In this document: piece after piece, positions 1 to 7,693 of the stretch
Layout of the letters: each line of letters begins with the position of its first letter
How positions within the stretch are numbered: the first letter of the stretch is position 1
Assembly (NCBI GenBank): GCA_002691245.1
Contig: NZHH01000029.1
Span: 1-23,860 of the forward strand
DNA length: 23,860 nucleotides
Direction: 5' to 3'
Source: Methylaequor sp002691245
GTDB lineage: Bacteria; Pseudomonadota; Alphaproteobacteria; Methylaequorales; Methylaequoraceae
Translations under genes and position numbers: made by a program
The notes under the pieces: generated by a model
What the model was told of the DNA's origin: nothing
The model's database searches: none
What the model saw: only the letters and a program-made list of their open reading frames with translations

Positions 1-70
1 ATTAAGAAGACACTTATCACCCTCTTTAATTATAAGTTGATCATTTAAATATTTATAACAATATCTTATC

Positions 71-667
71 ATGACCTTTATAATTCATTCAATTTTATTA
101 TTTTTAGTGATCTTTAATTTCTCTACAGCCTACAGTCTTCCGCCATGTGATGGTGATTTTAGTGGACACTGTAAGGGAACTGTCAATCACAGGAATGGAG
201 AAAAGTACGTAGGAGAGGTTAAAAACTTTAAATATGAGGGTAAAGGGACCTATTTATATATTAATGGAAATATCTATGAGGGTCAGTTTAAAAATGGAAT
301 TCAACATGGTTTTGGCATATTCAAATATGTGAATGGAGATATGTATGAGGGTTTTTTTAAAAACGGTTTATATCATGGGCAAGGCAAGGCAACTTATTCT
401 GATGGTGAAATATACACAGGTGATTTTGAAGATGACCTGCCTCATGGAAAAGGTGTATATACCTATACTCAGGGTAATAAATATGAGGGTGACTTTGAGT
501 ATGGTTTGAGATCTGGTCAAGGTGTATATACTTATCCGAATGGAGATGTTTATAAAGGAGCTTTTAAAAATAACATGTTTAATGGTTATGGAATATTAAC
601 AACTGTAGGAGGAAATGAACAAAAAGGTGAGTTTGAAAATAATCAATTTTTAGATAAAGAAAAATAA
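71..667 (+). CDS. Exported MORN-repeat protein
   Basis: 198 residues. The first 22 or so form a signal peptide (hydrophobic run ILLFLVIF ending near TAYS), so the protein is probably exported. From about residue 46 to the end it consists of six to seven tandem MORN units of about 23 residues with the pattern Y-x-G-x-F/V-x-x-G-x-x-x-G-x-G (YEGQF, YEGFF, YTGDF, YEGDF, YKGAF). MORN repeats fold into an extended beta sheet that usually acts as a scaffold or binds membranes or partners; no catalytic domain is attached. A Cys pair lies just after the signal peptide (C26 and C34). It stands alone, with about 200 bases of AT-rich sequence before the next gene, so the context does not suggest a partner. 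The family call is secure; the role is unknown. Confidence 0.85.
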   Translation: MTFIIHSILLFLVIFNFSTAYSLPPCDGDFSGHCKGTVNHRNGEKYVGEVKNFKYEGKGTYLYINGNIYEGQFKNGIQHGFGIFKYVNGDMYEGFFKNGLYHGQGKATYSDGEIYTGDFEDDLPHGKGVYTYTQGNKYEGDFEYGLRSGQGVYTYPNGDVYKGAFKNNMFNGYGILTTVGGNEQKGEFENNQFLDKEK

Positions 668-874
668 AGGTCTTTCCTGAACTCCATTATAACATCATTA
701 GTATTTTAAAAAAATTTTACTAATTCCTTATTCAATTATGTAAAAATAAATAATTTTTCTGAATAGATCATTTTATACCTCCACATAAACTTACTAGATA
801 GAATATTGAATATTTTACTTTTTCTGTAAATACTAATAACTTGATTTATTTATTTAAAAACTTAAATTTGTAAA

Positions 875-1423
875 ATGTATTATTTATTTATGATACTTTT
901 TACATTTTCACATTTTCCTAGTTCTGCTAATAACCATGGAAATGATACCGCCGATTTAGATGACATAAAGCTTTACGATATAGTAAAGGTTGAGCATTGT
1001 CTCGACCAGGCTTATGATTCGGTACCTGGTCACGCCAGAAAGCTTGAATTTAAAATTGAAGGAGATGATCCAGTATACGAATTTGATATAGAGTCAACAA
1101 ATGATGGCTTCATATACAATGTAGAATGTAATGCGGAGGAGGGTTATATTATAGAAATAGAGAAGGAAGTTGATGAAAATGACGTTGTATTTAGAAAAGC
1201 AGCTAAAGTATCAATTGATGAAGCAAGAAAAAAAGTTCTTTTAATTCATCCTGGTAGGGTTGTAAGTGAAGAGAGAGAAATCGGAATGGATGGGACATTT
1301 ACCTACGAATTTGATATTCAGACTAAAGCTGGTTATGAAATAAAAGTTGACGTTGACGCTGTTAATGGAAATATAGAAGAGGCTAATTTTGAACTATATG
1401 AAATTGGATTAGAAAAAGAATAG
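875..1423 (+). CDS. Exported PepSY-domain protein
   Basis: 182 residues with an N-terminal hydrophobic signal (YLFMILFTF, likely cleavage near SSA-NN). Two PepSY-like units follow: about residues 32-100 and 105-178. The second is the clearer one, with the typical start SIDEARKKV, then a strand FTYEFDIQT and the end VDVDAVNGNIEE. PepSY domains occur as inhibitory propeptides of peptidases and as small periplasmic proteins of mostly unknown role. The protein is strongly acidic, which fits an extracytoplasmic cation-rich setting, but this is inference. The start is the first ATG; no clear Shine-Dalgarno is visible. It converges with the DoxX-like gene, leaving only 8 bases between the stop codons. 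Confidence 0.75.
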   Translation: MYYLFMILFTFSHFPSSANNHGNDTADLDDIKLYDIVKVEHCLDQAYDSVPGHARKLEFKIEGDDPVYEFDIESTNDGFIYNVECNAEEGYIIEIEKEVDENDVVFRKAAKVSIDEARKKVLLIHPGRVVSEEREIGMDGTFTYEFDIQTKAGYEIKVDVDAVNGNIEEANFELYEIGLEKE

Positions 1424-1431
1424 TTTGTATT

Positions 1432-1854
1432 TTATTTTACTCTGTTCCCTCGAAGAGCGAAAAACATTCCACCACATAAAAGCATTACATGAATATGATC
1501 GTAGAAAACAAAATCATAAAAGCTATCAGGGTTAGTGACAACAATCACCCCAAGAATTACCCCAACTATGATCGTACCTGCAAATCTTGTTAAAAGATCT
1601 CCAATCCACGTAAGAATATTTAACGAGTTTAATACTCCGCCAAATAGTAAACCAAATCCTGCAAAAAGTTCACTAATAATCACTAATACCCACAAATATA
1701 AATGAAGGTTATAAATTTCTGCAGAAGACTCGTCGAAGGGTATTTTACTTAGTCCTTGTTGAATAAAAACAATTGCTAATGGTATACGAATTAACCAATT
1801 TGATCCTTTAAATTCAGGAAATTCTTTGTTTAATTTTTTAAGATTAAAGTTCAT
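1432..1854 (-). CDS. DoxX-like small membrane protein
   Basis: About 140 residues if started at MNFNLKK; an in-frame upstream ATG at 1911 would add 19 residues (KFDKYCKIYKLII) that do not resemble the family. Four hydrophobic helices are visible: WLIRIPLAIVFIQQGLSKIP, LWVLVIISELFAGFGLLFGG, the LTRFAGTIIVGVILGVIVV stretch, and HVMLLCGGMFFALRG at the end. The first helix with QQGLSKIPF matches the DoxX/DoxD-like family (usually W-H-G-x-x-K-x-P). DoxX proteins are small inner-membrane proteins linked to thiosulfate, quinone or oxidative-stress chemistry, but most members are uncharacterised. No good ribosome binding site supports either start. It is transcribed away from the methanethiol-oxidase-like gene. 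Confidence 0.65.
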   Translation of the reverse strand: MNFNLKKLNKEFPEFKGSNWLIRIPLAIVFIQQGLSKIPFDESSAEIYNLHLYLWVLVIISELFAGFGLLFGGVLNSLNILTWIGDLLTRFAGTIIVGVILGVIVVTNPDSFYDFVFYDHIHVMLLCGGMFFALRGNRVK

Positions 1855-2025
1855 AATGATTAATTTATAAATTTTACAGTATTTATCAAATTTATTTTGT
1901 GAACTAACCATATTTTTTTTATGAATAATATATGCTCTAAAGAAGTTTTGGACAATGTTTCTATTAAAATTTTGATTAAAAAAGAGTTGCTAATTTTATA
2001 ATCGAAAATATATAGTTTAATATCT

Positions 2026-3390
2026 ATGACAAATGATTCAAATAATTGTTCTGGTCCGGGTTACTCCTCTCCTCAACAGGCTATAAAAGCCCCTAAAGAA
2101 AAAATAGTTTATACTATCTGTATATATACTGGATCTGGAATAAAAAAACCTGATTACCTAGCCACTATAGATGTCGATCTTGATAGTCCAAATTATGGTA
2201 AGATAATCCACAGGACTGAACTAGGTTCACATGGAGATGAGTTACACCATATGGGATGGAATGCTTGTTCATCATGTCATGACGACGAAAATATGAGAAG
2301 AAAATATCTTATAGTTCCAGGTTTGCAAAGTTCTAATTTTTACATTGTGGATACAGCAAGTGACCCCAGAAAGCCGACACTTTATAAGACTATAAATGGA
2401 GATGAAATTAAAGCCAAAACAAATTTATCTTCACCACATACAGTCCACTGTCTGGGTTCTGAGATAATCGTATCAATGCTGGGGGATGCTGAAGGCAATG
2501 CTCCCGGGGGTTTTTTGCACTTAAACAAGGATTTTGAAATTATGGGTCGTTGGGAAAAAGATATTAAGGGTATGAATTTTGGATATGATTTCTGGTACCA
2601 GCCGAGACATAATATTATGGTTTCCAGTGAGTGGGGGGCACCGAAAACTTTTATATCTGGTTTTGAGTTGGATGATGTCGAAAAAAATAATTATGGTAGA
2701 CACATTCACTTCTGGAATTTTAAAGAAAAAAAAATCGTTAACTCCGTTGATCTTGGAGATGAAGGGTTGATTCCTTTAGAGGTTAGGTTTCTTCACAACC
2801 CAGATTCCAGCCATGGATTTGTAGGTGCAGCTCTAAGTTCAAATATTTTTCACTGGTATAAAAACGAAAGTGGTGAATTTAAAGTTGAAAAAGTTATAGA
2901 TGTAGAATCAATTGACAATAATATATTACCAGTACCAATGCCAGGACTTATTACTGACATTTTAGTGTCAATGGATGATAAATATCTCTATTTTTCTAAT
3001 TGGCTTCATGGAGATCTTAGACAATATGATATTTCTGATCCTTCTAATCCAAAACTCACTGGACAGATATGGATAGGTGGCTTGTTAGGGAAGAATAAAA
3101 AAATAAACGGTAGAATTGTAAATGGTGCACCCCAAATGATTCAACTTTCTCTTGATGGTAAAAGGCTTTTTGTTACAACATCTTTATTCTCAAGCTGGGA
3201 CAATCAATTCTACCCAAAAATGAATGAATCGGGAGGCATGATGTTGATAGTCGATTGTGACAATGAAAACGGTGGAATGAAAATAAGAGAGGATTTCCTA
3301 ATAGATTTTGGTAAAGAACCAAACGGTCCATCTCGAGCACACGAAACTAGGTATCCTGGTGGAGATTGTTCTTCGGATATTTGGATTTAG
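2026..3390 (+). CDS. Selenium-binding protein 56 family / methanethiol oxidase
   Basis: 454 residues, full length for the SBP56 family (human SELENBP1 is about 470). The family converts methanethiol with O2 to formaldehyde, H2S and H2O2 (EC 1.8.3.4). Family hallmarks run from end to end: the start SGPGYSSPQQAIKAPKE, DYLATIDVD, HHMGWNACSSCHDD (containing the Cys equivalent to the selenium-binding Cys57 of human SELENBP1), GYDFWYQPRHN, IPLEVRFLHNP, LYFSNWLHGDLRQYDISDP, and the terminal GGDCSSDIWI. It lacks the N-terminal signal expected of periplasmic bacterial MtoX, so a cytoplasmic enzyme is inferred. Histidines for metal binding are retained (HHMGW, HTVHC, PRHN). It is flanked by gene-poor DNA and looks monocistronic. 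It would allow use of methanethiol from methylated sulfur compounds such as DMSP. Confidence 0.93.
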   Translation: MTNDSNNCSGPGYSSPQQAIKAPKEKIVYTICIYTGSGIKKPDYLATIDVDLDSPNYGKIIHRTELGSHGDELHHMGWNACSSCHDDENMRRKYLIVPGLQSSNFYIVDTASDPRKPTLYKTINGDEIKAKTNLSSPHTVHCLGSEIIVSMLGDAEGNAPGGFLHLNKDFEIMGRWEKDIKGMNFGYDFWYQPRHNIMVSSEWGAPKTFISGFELDDVEKNNYGRHIHFWNFKEKKIVNSVDLGDEGLIPLEVRFLHNPDSSHGFVGAALSSNIFHWYKNESGEFKVEKVIDVESIDNNILPVPMPGLITDILVSMDDKYLYFSNWLHGDLRQYDISDPSNPKLTGQIWIGGLLGKNKKINGRIVNGAPQMIQLSLDGKRLFVTTSLFSSWDNQFYPKMNESGGMMLIVDCDNENGGMKIREDFLIDFGKEPNGPSRAHETRYPGGDCSSDIWI

Positions 3391-3721
3391 AACGGTTTAA
3401 AGATATAGTTTTCATAGCTTATAGTATGAAATGTTAAATCATATTCATCCTGCTTTTTTTGCAGAAAAGATTTTATCTACTGGAAAATTCTAAAATAGTT
3501 AAACTTGAAATACTAATTAATCAATATTATCAGATAGTTATGGACAATCCCTTAAACACATAGCTATATTATTTATAATTTAAAATTGATTTAGATGCAA
3601 TTTTGGAATTTAAATACTATGTAAGATTATTATTATTATAACATTATTTTTTTCTTAATATAATTGGTGGACTATTAGTTTTAATTGGACAAACAAGATA
3701 TTTCTTTTTTATTATTAAATT
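3391..3721. other. Gene-free AT-rich spacer
   Basis: 331 bases between two same-strand genes. No credible reading frame was found on either strand. A 4-bp CTGC/GCAG stem around seven T (3450-3464) is too weak to call a terminator. The 3' half, with long A/T runs, presumably carries the promoter of the next gene, but no convincing -35/-10 pair can be assigned. Confidence 0.5.
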
Positions 3722-4129
3722 ATGAAAACGTTATTAAATACCAATTTCTTTATTTCAATAATATGTGTATTTATATCTTTTCCAAGTTATTCTAGATGGG
3801 AAAAATATAGTGAAAATAAAATTTATACTGAATATTTTGAATTAGAATCGGTTAAAAAAATTAATAATAATATTTTCGTTTGGAGTATGTATGATTTTAA
3901 AAACCCCCAAAAGAATGGAAATTTAAGTACTAAATTTTACTCTAAATATAATTGCAGTGAAAAAAAATATAAAATAATAAGTATTATTGAGTATAAATTA
4001 AGTATGGGAAGAGGACGAAATTTTGAATATATAAGAAATATAACTAGTAAGAAAAGTGAACCAAATTGGATTCGCCCCTCTAATGATAGTAAAGAATATG
4101 AAAAGATAAAATTTTTGTGCAGTGTATAA
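3722..4129 (+). CDS. Small exported protein, surface-adhesin-E-like
   Basis: 135 residues. A signal peptide is clear: MKTLLN, then the hydrophobic run FFISIICVFISF, then PSYS. The mature part starts with W-E-K-Y and has one compact domain with the layout seen in the surface-adhesin-E-like group: a strand around IYTEYFELESVKK, VWSMYDF, then a Cys (YNCSEKKYKI), a mid motif SMGRGR, a Trp (PNWIRPSNDS) and a terminal Cys (KFLCSV). The two cysteines probably form a disulfide, fitting a periplasmic or surface location. Family resemblance is judged by pattern only; the function of such single-domain proteins in Proteobacteria is not known. Codon use is extremely AT-biased, even for this window. Confidence 0.6.
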   Translation: MKTLLNTNFFISIICVFISFPSYSRWEKYSENKIYTEYFELESVKKINNNIFVWSMYDFKNPQKNGNLSTKFYSKYNCSEKKYKIISIIEYKLSMGRGRNFEYIRNITSKKSEPNWIRPSNDSKEYEKIKFLCSV

Positions 4130-4200
4130 ACAAAAAATTTTCTACCCGATTAATAAAGCTTATAAAGTGAAACTTACAGAATAATAATTTAACTATAAAT

Positions 4201-5217
4201 ATGGACTATAAAAATATTATAGAAAAATTTCTTAATGGTGAATTCCCATTAAAACAATTTGATAAACGTTTCGCAAACTTAGCTCAAAATCATCAAAATA
4301 ATTTGACTAAACCAAAGGGCAGTTTGGGTAAATTAGAAGAATATGCAATATGGATGGCAGGCTGGCAAAAAAAAAAAAAACCCACAATGGATAACTTCCA
4401 GTGCCTTATTTTTGCAGCTAATCATGGTGTAGCAAAAAAAAATGTTTCAGCTTATCCTGCAGAGGTAACAGAACAAATGGTTAAAAATTTTGAAAATGGA
4501 GGAGCAGCAATCAACCAATTATGTGATTTAGCAGATATAAAATTGTCAGTTATTCCAATTAGTCTTGAGAAACCTACAAATGATTTTTCTGAAGAAAAAG
4601 CCATGAGTTACGATGAGACCATATCTGCAATGCAGTTAGGATTTGATTCAGTCCCAACAAGTTGTGATTTGTTAATATTAGGTGAGATGGGAATATCAAA
4701 CACAACAGTAGCCACAGCAATTTCTTGTGCTCTTTACAATGGTTCTGTTAATAAGTGGACAGGTAGAGGAACTGGAATATCAGAACATAAAGTTAAAAAC
4801 AAGATTTCAGTTATTAAAACTGGGTTAAAATTACATGGAACGAACTTTAACAGTGTTTGTAAAATTTTAAGGTCATTTGGTGGAAGAGAAATGGCAGCAA
4901 TTGTCGGAGCAATCATTGCAGCTAGAATAATAGGAATTCCAGTTTTATTAGATGGTTTTATATCAACTGTCTCTGCAGCTACATTATGTCTTTTTAAAAA
5001 AAATATTTTAGAACATTGTTTGATTTCTCATTTATCATCTGAACCAGCTCATCGACATGTGATTTCTCGTTTAAAAAAAGAACCAATAGTTGATTTAAAC
5101 ATGAGGCTTGGAGAAGGAAGTGGTGGAGCCGTAGCTGCTCTAATAATAAAAGCTGCTTTGGTAACTCATAATCAAATGGCAACATTTTCTGAAGCTGAAG
5201 TTAGTAAAAAAATTTAA
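4201..5217 (+). CDS. cobT: Nicotinate-nucleotide--dimethylbenzimidazole phosphoribosyltransferase
   Basis: 338 residues, normal length. It makes alpha-ribazole 5'-phosphate from 5,6-dimethylbenzimidazole (or another base) and nicotinate mononucleotide, activating the lower ligand of cobalamin in the cytoplasm. Diagnostic motifs: KPKGSLGKLE (about 38-47), the FAANHGVAKK base/phosphate region (about 76-85), the AYPAEVTEQMVKNF block, LILGEMGISNTT (about 159), GRGTGIS, and near the C-terminus MRLGEGSGG, whose Glu at about 305 corresponds to the catalytic Glu317 of Salmonella CobT. First gene of a three-gene operon: only 2 bases separate its stop from cobS. No cobalamin riboswitch is visible in the short 71-base leader. 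An uninterrupted run of 14 A at 4367-4380 encodes the Lys stretch after WQ. Confidence 0.95.
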   Translation: MDYKNIIEKFLNGEFPLKQFDKRFANLAQNHQNNLTKPKGSLGKLEEYAIWMAGWQKKKKPTMDNFQCLIFAANHGVAKKNVSAYPAEVTEQMVKNFENGGAAINQLCDLADIKLSVIPISLEKPTNDFSEEKAMSYDETISAMQLGFDSVPTSCDLLILGEMGISNTTVATAISCALYNGSVNKWTGRGTGISEHKVKNKISVIKTGLKLHGTNFNSVCKILRSFGGREMAAIVGAIIAARIIGIPVLLDGFISTVSAATLCLFKKNILEHCLISHLSSEPAHRHVISRLKKEPIVDLNMRLGEGSGGAVAALIIKAALVTHNQMATFSEAEVSKKI

Positions 5218-5219
5218 TT

Positions 5220-6005
5220 ATGCGTGCCTTGTTAAAAAATAAATTAGTACTAGATTTTCTTACAACACTAATGTTCTTTACAAGAATACATATAAATTGG
5301 TCATATTTTTCAAACACACCTCCAAATTTAACCGGTGCAGCTTGGTCTTTTCCTCTAATAGGACTGCTAATTGGTGTTTTATCAGGAATAACTGGAGATT
5401 TCTTAATTTACTTAGGATTACCTATTTTTTTATCCTGTACCATTTCAATTGCTTCTAGCGTTCTGCTGACTGGTGCTTTTCATGAAGATGGGTTAGCTGA
5501 TACTGCAGACGGTTTAGGAGCAGGGGGATCACCAGAAAAAATTAATAAAATTATTCACGATAGCCGTTTAGGAACGTATGGAGTTGTATCATTGGTTTTA
5601 GGATTACTAACTAGAATTGGATTAATAGTAGCTTTAGTTGAACAAGGTTTCTCATTGATTAGTATACTATCAGTTGGGTTTGCATCAGGTAAATTGTCTA
5701 TCCTATTTTCAAGAATTTTTTTTATTCATTCAAAATTTGCTAAAACTGGAAGTATCATTGAAGTTGTTTCAAATAGAAACCTTTTTTCAGCAACAATAAT
5801 TTGGTTGGTACCTTCATTAATAATTTTTCCTTTTTATGGAATATTACTAGGAACAATATTAATGATTTTGGTTACTTATATTATGGGTGTAAAATCAAAA
5901 AAATCTTTAGGTGGACTAACAGGAGATATATTAGGAGCAATTGCTTTTTTAACAGAACTAGTTTTTTTTCTAGGAAATATTATTGTTATGGTGATTATAA
6001 GTTGA
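5220..6005 (+). CDS. cobS: Adenosylcobinamide-GDP ribazoletransferase (cobalamin synthase)
   Basis: 261 residues, normal for CobS. This integral membrane enzyme joins adenosylcobinamide-GDP to alpha-ribazole (or its phosphate), the step that creates the lower ligand loop of cobalamin. Motifs seen: FFTRIHINW near the N-terminus, GAAWSFPLIGLLIG, the acidic signature GAFHEDGLADTADGLGAGG (Mg2+/substrate site), and IIHDSRLGTYGVV. Six to seven hydrophobic helices follow, ending LVFFLGNIIVMVIIS. It begins 2 bases after cobT and its TGA stop overlaps the TTG start of the next gene, so the three are almost certainly co-transcribed and translationally coupled. Confidence 0.95.
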   Translation: MRALLKNKLVLDFLTTLMFFTRIHINWSYFSNTPPNLTGAAWSFPLIGLLIGVLSGITGDFLIYLGLPIFLSCTISIASSVLLTGAFHEDGLADTADGLGAGGSPEKINKIIHDSRLGTYGVVSLVLGLLTRIGLIVALVEQGFSLISILSVGFASGKLSILFSRIFFIHSKFAKTGSIIEVVSNRNLFSATIIWLVPSLIIFPFYGILLGTILMILVTYIMGVKSKKSLGGLTGDILGAIAFLTELVFFLGNIIVMVIIS

Positions 6006-6616
6006 TTAAGCCAACCAAATTATTTTTAATACGTCATGCACCTGTTAAACAAATTAATGGTCATTTTCCAAGACATAATCCAAATGCAATTATTAGAAAA
6101 AGTCAGATTAAAAAATTAGCAACTTCTATTCCTAGTGATTGTGTTTGGTATGTGAGTCCTCTAAAAAGAACAGTACAAACGGCAAAAGCTTTATCGAAAT
6201 ATACTAATTGTTCTAAGATGATTCTTGAAAATAAATTAGTTGAACAAAATTTTGGAGATTGGTCTGGAAAGAAAATCTCTAAAGTATGGGAAATTTTAAA
6301 GAATAATAAAAAAAAACACAACTTTTCATTTATCTCACCTGAAATTTCTCCTCCAAATGGAGAGAGTTTTGAAGAACAATATAAAAGAGTGGTAATTTGG
6401 CTTGAAAATTTAAATTTTTCAAAAGGTGAGAATATTGTGATTGTTTCTCATGCAGGCGCTATAAGGTCCGTAATATCTTATGCATTAAAAATCAAGCTTG
6501 ATTATGCAATAGGCATCGAGATACTTCATGAGAGGCTCAATATTTTGGAAATGATCAGCAGTGATGATAATAAATACAAAGGAGGTAGATTTCGTTTGAT
6601 AGCTTTGAACAAATAA
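6002..6616 (+). CDS. cobC: Histidine phosphatase, probable alpha-ribazole phosphatase
   Basis: 204 residues from a TTG start at 6002 that overlaps the cobS stop as TTGA. The frame is open further upstream, but that part is antiparallel to the cobS product and is not protein-like, and the RHA motif of this family normally sits within the first 15 residues. Phosphoglycerate-mutase-type phosphatase core: R11-H12 (phosphohistidine), R56 in SPLKRTVQTA, E81 in VEQNFGDWSG and H150 in VIVSHAGAIRS. In this place it most likely removes the 5'-phosphate of alpha-ribazole phosphate (or of cobalamin 5'-phosphate) as CobC does. The cobC call rests on the operon context, since the fold alone does not fix the substrate. 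Confidence 0.85.
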   Translation: MIKPTKLFLIRHAPVKQINGHFPRHNPNAIIRKSQIKKLATSIPSDCVWYVSPLKRTVQTAKALSKYTNCSKMILENKLVEQNFGDWSGKKISKVWEILKNNKKKHNFSFISPEISPPNGESFEEQYKRVVIWLENLNFSKGENIVIVSHAGAIRSVISYALKIKLDYAIGIEILHERLNILEMISSDDNKYKGGRFRLIALNK

Positions 6617-6677
6617 ATGAGTATGTATAGAAGGTAAATTTATTTTAATAAAAAAATCCAAAAAAAAATAATTCTAA

Positions 6678-7301
6678 TTAAGCTACACCATATATTTTTC
6701 TTATTTCTTCTAGAAAGGAAAAATTATCTAGTCTCATCAGTATAGATGAATAATCTTTTAAAGCAGAATCAGGAGTTCTGTGTAATATTCCATTTTTTCC
6801 GCCTTTAAAAATAGCAATATCCCATTTATCAAGTGATTTAAGCGATGATTTATCCTTTATAATTTCATCATTAGATTTGCCTTCGGTAAAAGCAACTCGG
6901 TCAGCGGCATGGTCGGGTAGTAATTCAGTGCCTTGTCCTTCATAGGTTACTAATAATCTATATGGAACCATATCAACATGGAAACGAGAACAACCCCTAG
7001 AGTTTCCCAACCAAAAGCTTAATTTATTTTCATTAAGAAATTCACAAAATAATTTACATACCTTGCTCATATCATCTAACCATATATCATAAAAAGGATT
7101 ACACTGAATATTTTTAGGTAAAGAATTAACTAAAAGGTTTTTAATGTCTTGTTTAGATTTACTCTTACGTACAAACCCAGTTACTTCAAATATTGATTTG
7201 TATATTGCTTGAAAAAATGATTTTTGAATAGGAAGTGAGTGTCTTTTTATAATTTCCAATTGATTTTCATTTTTTTTGAAATCGATCAATTTCTTTATCA
7301 T
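6678..7301 (-). CDS. DUF1826 family protein, putative Zur-regulated
   Basis: 207 residues, full length for DUF1826, a cytoplasmic family of unknown biochemistry. Recognised by the C-terminal half: SRGCSRFHVDMVPYRLLVTY, GTELLPDHAADRV, WDIAIFKGG and ILHRTPDS. The pattern of conserved His and Asp (H-x-D in FHVDMV, a distal His in ILHRTP, then Arg in LMRLD) recalls a cupin or 2-oxoglutarate-oxygenase-like metal site, but that is inference. DUF1826 genes are often found beside COG0523 genes in Alphaproteobacteria; here a perfect zinc-uptake-regulator-type palindrome lies 56 bases upstream of the start. It converges with cobC and is monocistronic. Expected to be induced under zinc limitation. Confidence 0.75.
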   Translation of the reverse strand: MIKKLIDFKKNENQLEIIKRHSLPIQKSFFQAIYKSIFEVTGFVRKSKSKQDIKNLLVNSLPKNIQCNPFYDIWLDDMSKVCKLFCEFLNENKLSFWLGNSRGCSRFHVDMVPYRLLVTYEGQGTELLPDHAADRVAFTEGKSNDEIIKDKSSLKSLDKWDIAIFKGGKNGILHRTPDSALKDYSSILMRLDNFSFLEEIRKIYGVA

Positions 7302-7357
7302 AACATAATAAATTCTATAAAAACTGTTAATAATTAATATTTATATGTTATATTAAG

Positions 7358-7372
7358 TGTTATAATATAACA
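7358..7372. promoter_or_regulatory. Putative Zur operator, DUF1826 promoter
   Basis: TGTTATAATATAACA, a perfect 7-1-7 palindrome matching the alphaproteobacterial zinc uptake regulator site. It lies 56 bases before the minus-strand DUF1826 start. An extra TGTTATA half-site occurs 12 bases earlier on the plus strand (7346-7352), so a second dimer might bind. The divergent plus-strand gene starts 126 bases away and is probably not controlled by it. Confidence 0.8.
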
Positions 7373-7498
7373 TTACAATAAACTATTTTTTATTATCCTT
7401 TAAAAAATATTTGATTACGTAGTATTTTAGTAAACGTAAATAATTATTTTGATTTCAATTAATATATAAAAAATTAATTTAGTTAATTTATTAAGCTT

Positions 7499-7681
7499 AT
7501 GAAATTATTAAATGTTGTCTCTAATACAAAAGTTTATGAAAAAGCAAATAATTTACTCAATAGAACTATCTTATATCAATTTTTCATATTAATCATTTTC
7601 TTGAGTAATATTGCCAACTCAAAAGATCCTGAGCAAATAAATAAAGAGTCCATTACTCAATATCCAGGAAGGTGTCCTTGA
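7499..7681 (+). pseudogene. N-terminal fragment of thermonuclease-family protein (ends at in-frame TGA)
   Basis: 60 codons in the same frame as the following nuclease gene, separated only by TGA at 7679-7681. It has a basic/polar start, one hydrophobic segment (YQFFILIIFLSNIANS, residues 26-41) acting as a signal or anchor, and ends TQYPGRCP. In related exported nuclease-like proteins this point continues as a Cys-Pro-Cys-Pro-Tyr-type motif followed by C-G-x-x-S-A-Y-S, and the codons after the TGA supply exactly that continuation (L-Y-S-I-M-S-N ... C-G-K-K-S-A-Y-S). The TGA thus replaces the second Cys of the motif. This may be a nonsense mutation, a sequence error (TGT/TGC read as TGA) or, less likely, recoding. 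Confidence 0.65.
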
Positions 7682-7693
7682 CTATATTCTATA

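Noticed and set aside
3631..3642. Possible further Zur half-site (TTATAACATT) before the gene at 3722
   Set aside because: Only one arm is present; the other side does not form the palindrome.
4130..4200. Cobalamin riboswitch before cobT
   Set aside because: The leader is only 71 bases and has no B12-box-like sequence.
5801..6001. Upstream extension of the phosphatase frame inside cobS
   Set aside because: The extra 67 residues overlap cobS, look like out-of-frame sequence, and the RHA motif then would be far from the N-terminus.
7679..7681. TGA read as tryptophan (alternative code)
   Set aside because: TGA ends cobS and the second COG0523 gene at conserved C-termini, so it is a normal stop here.
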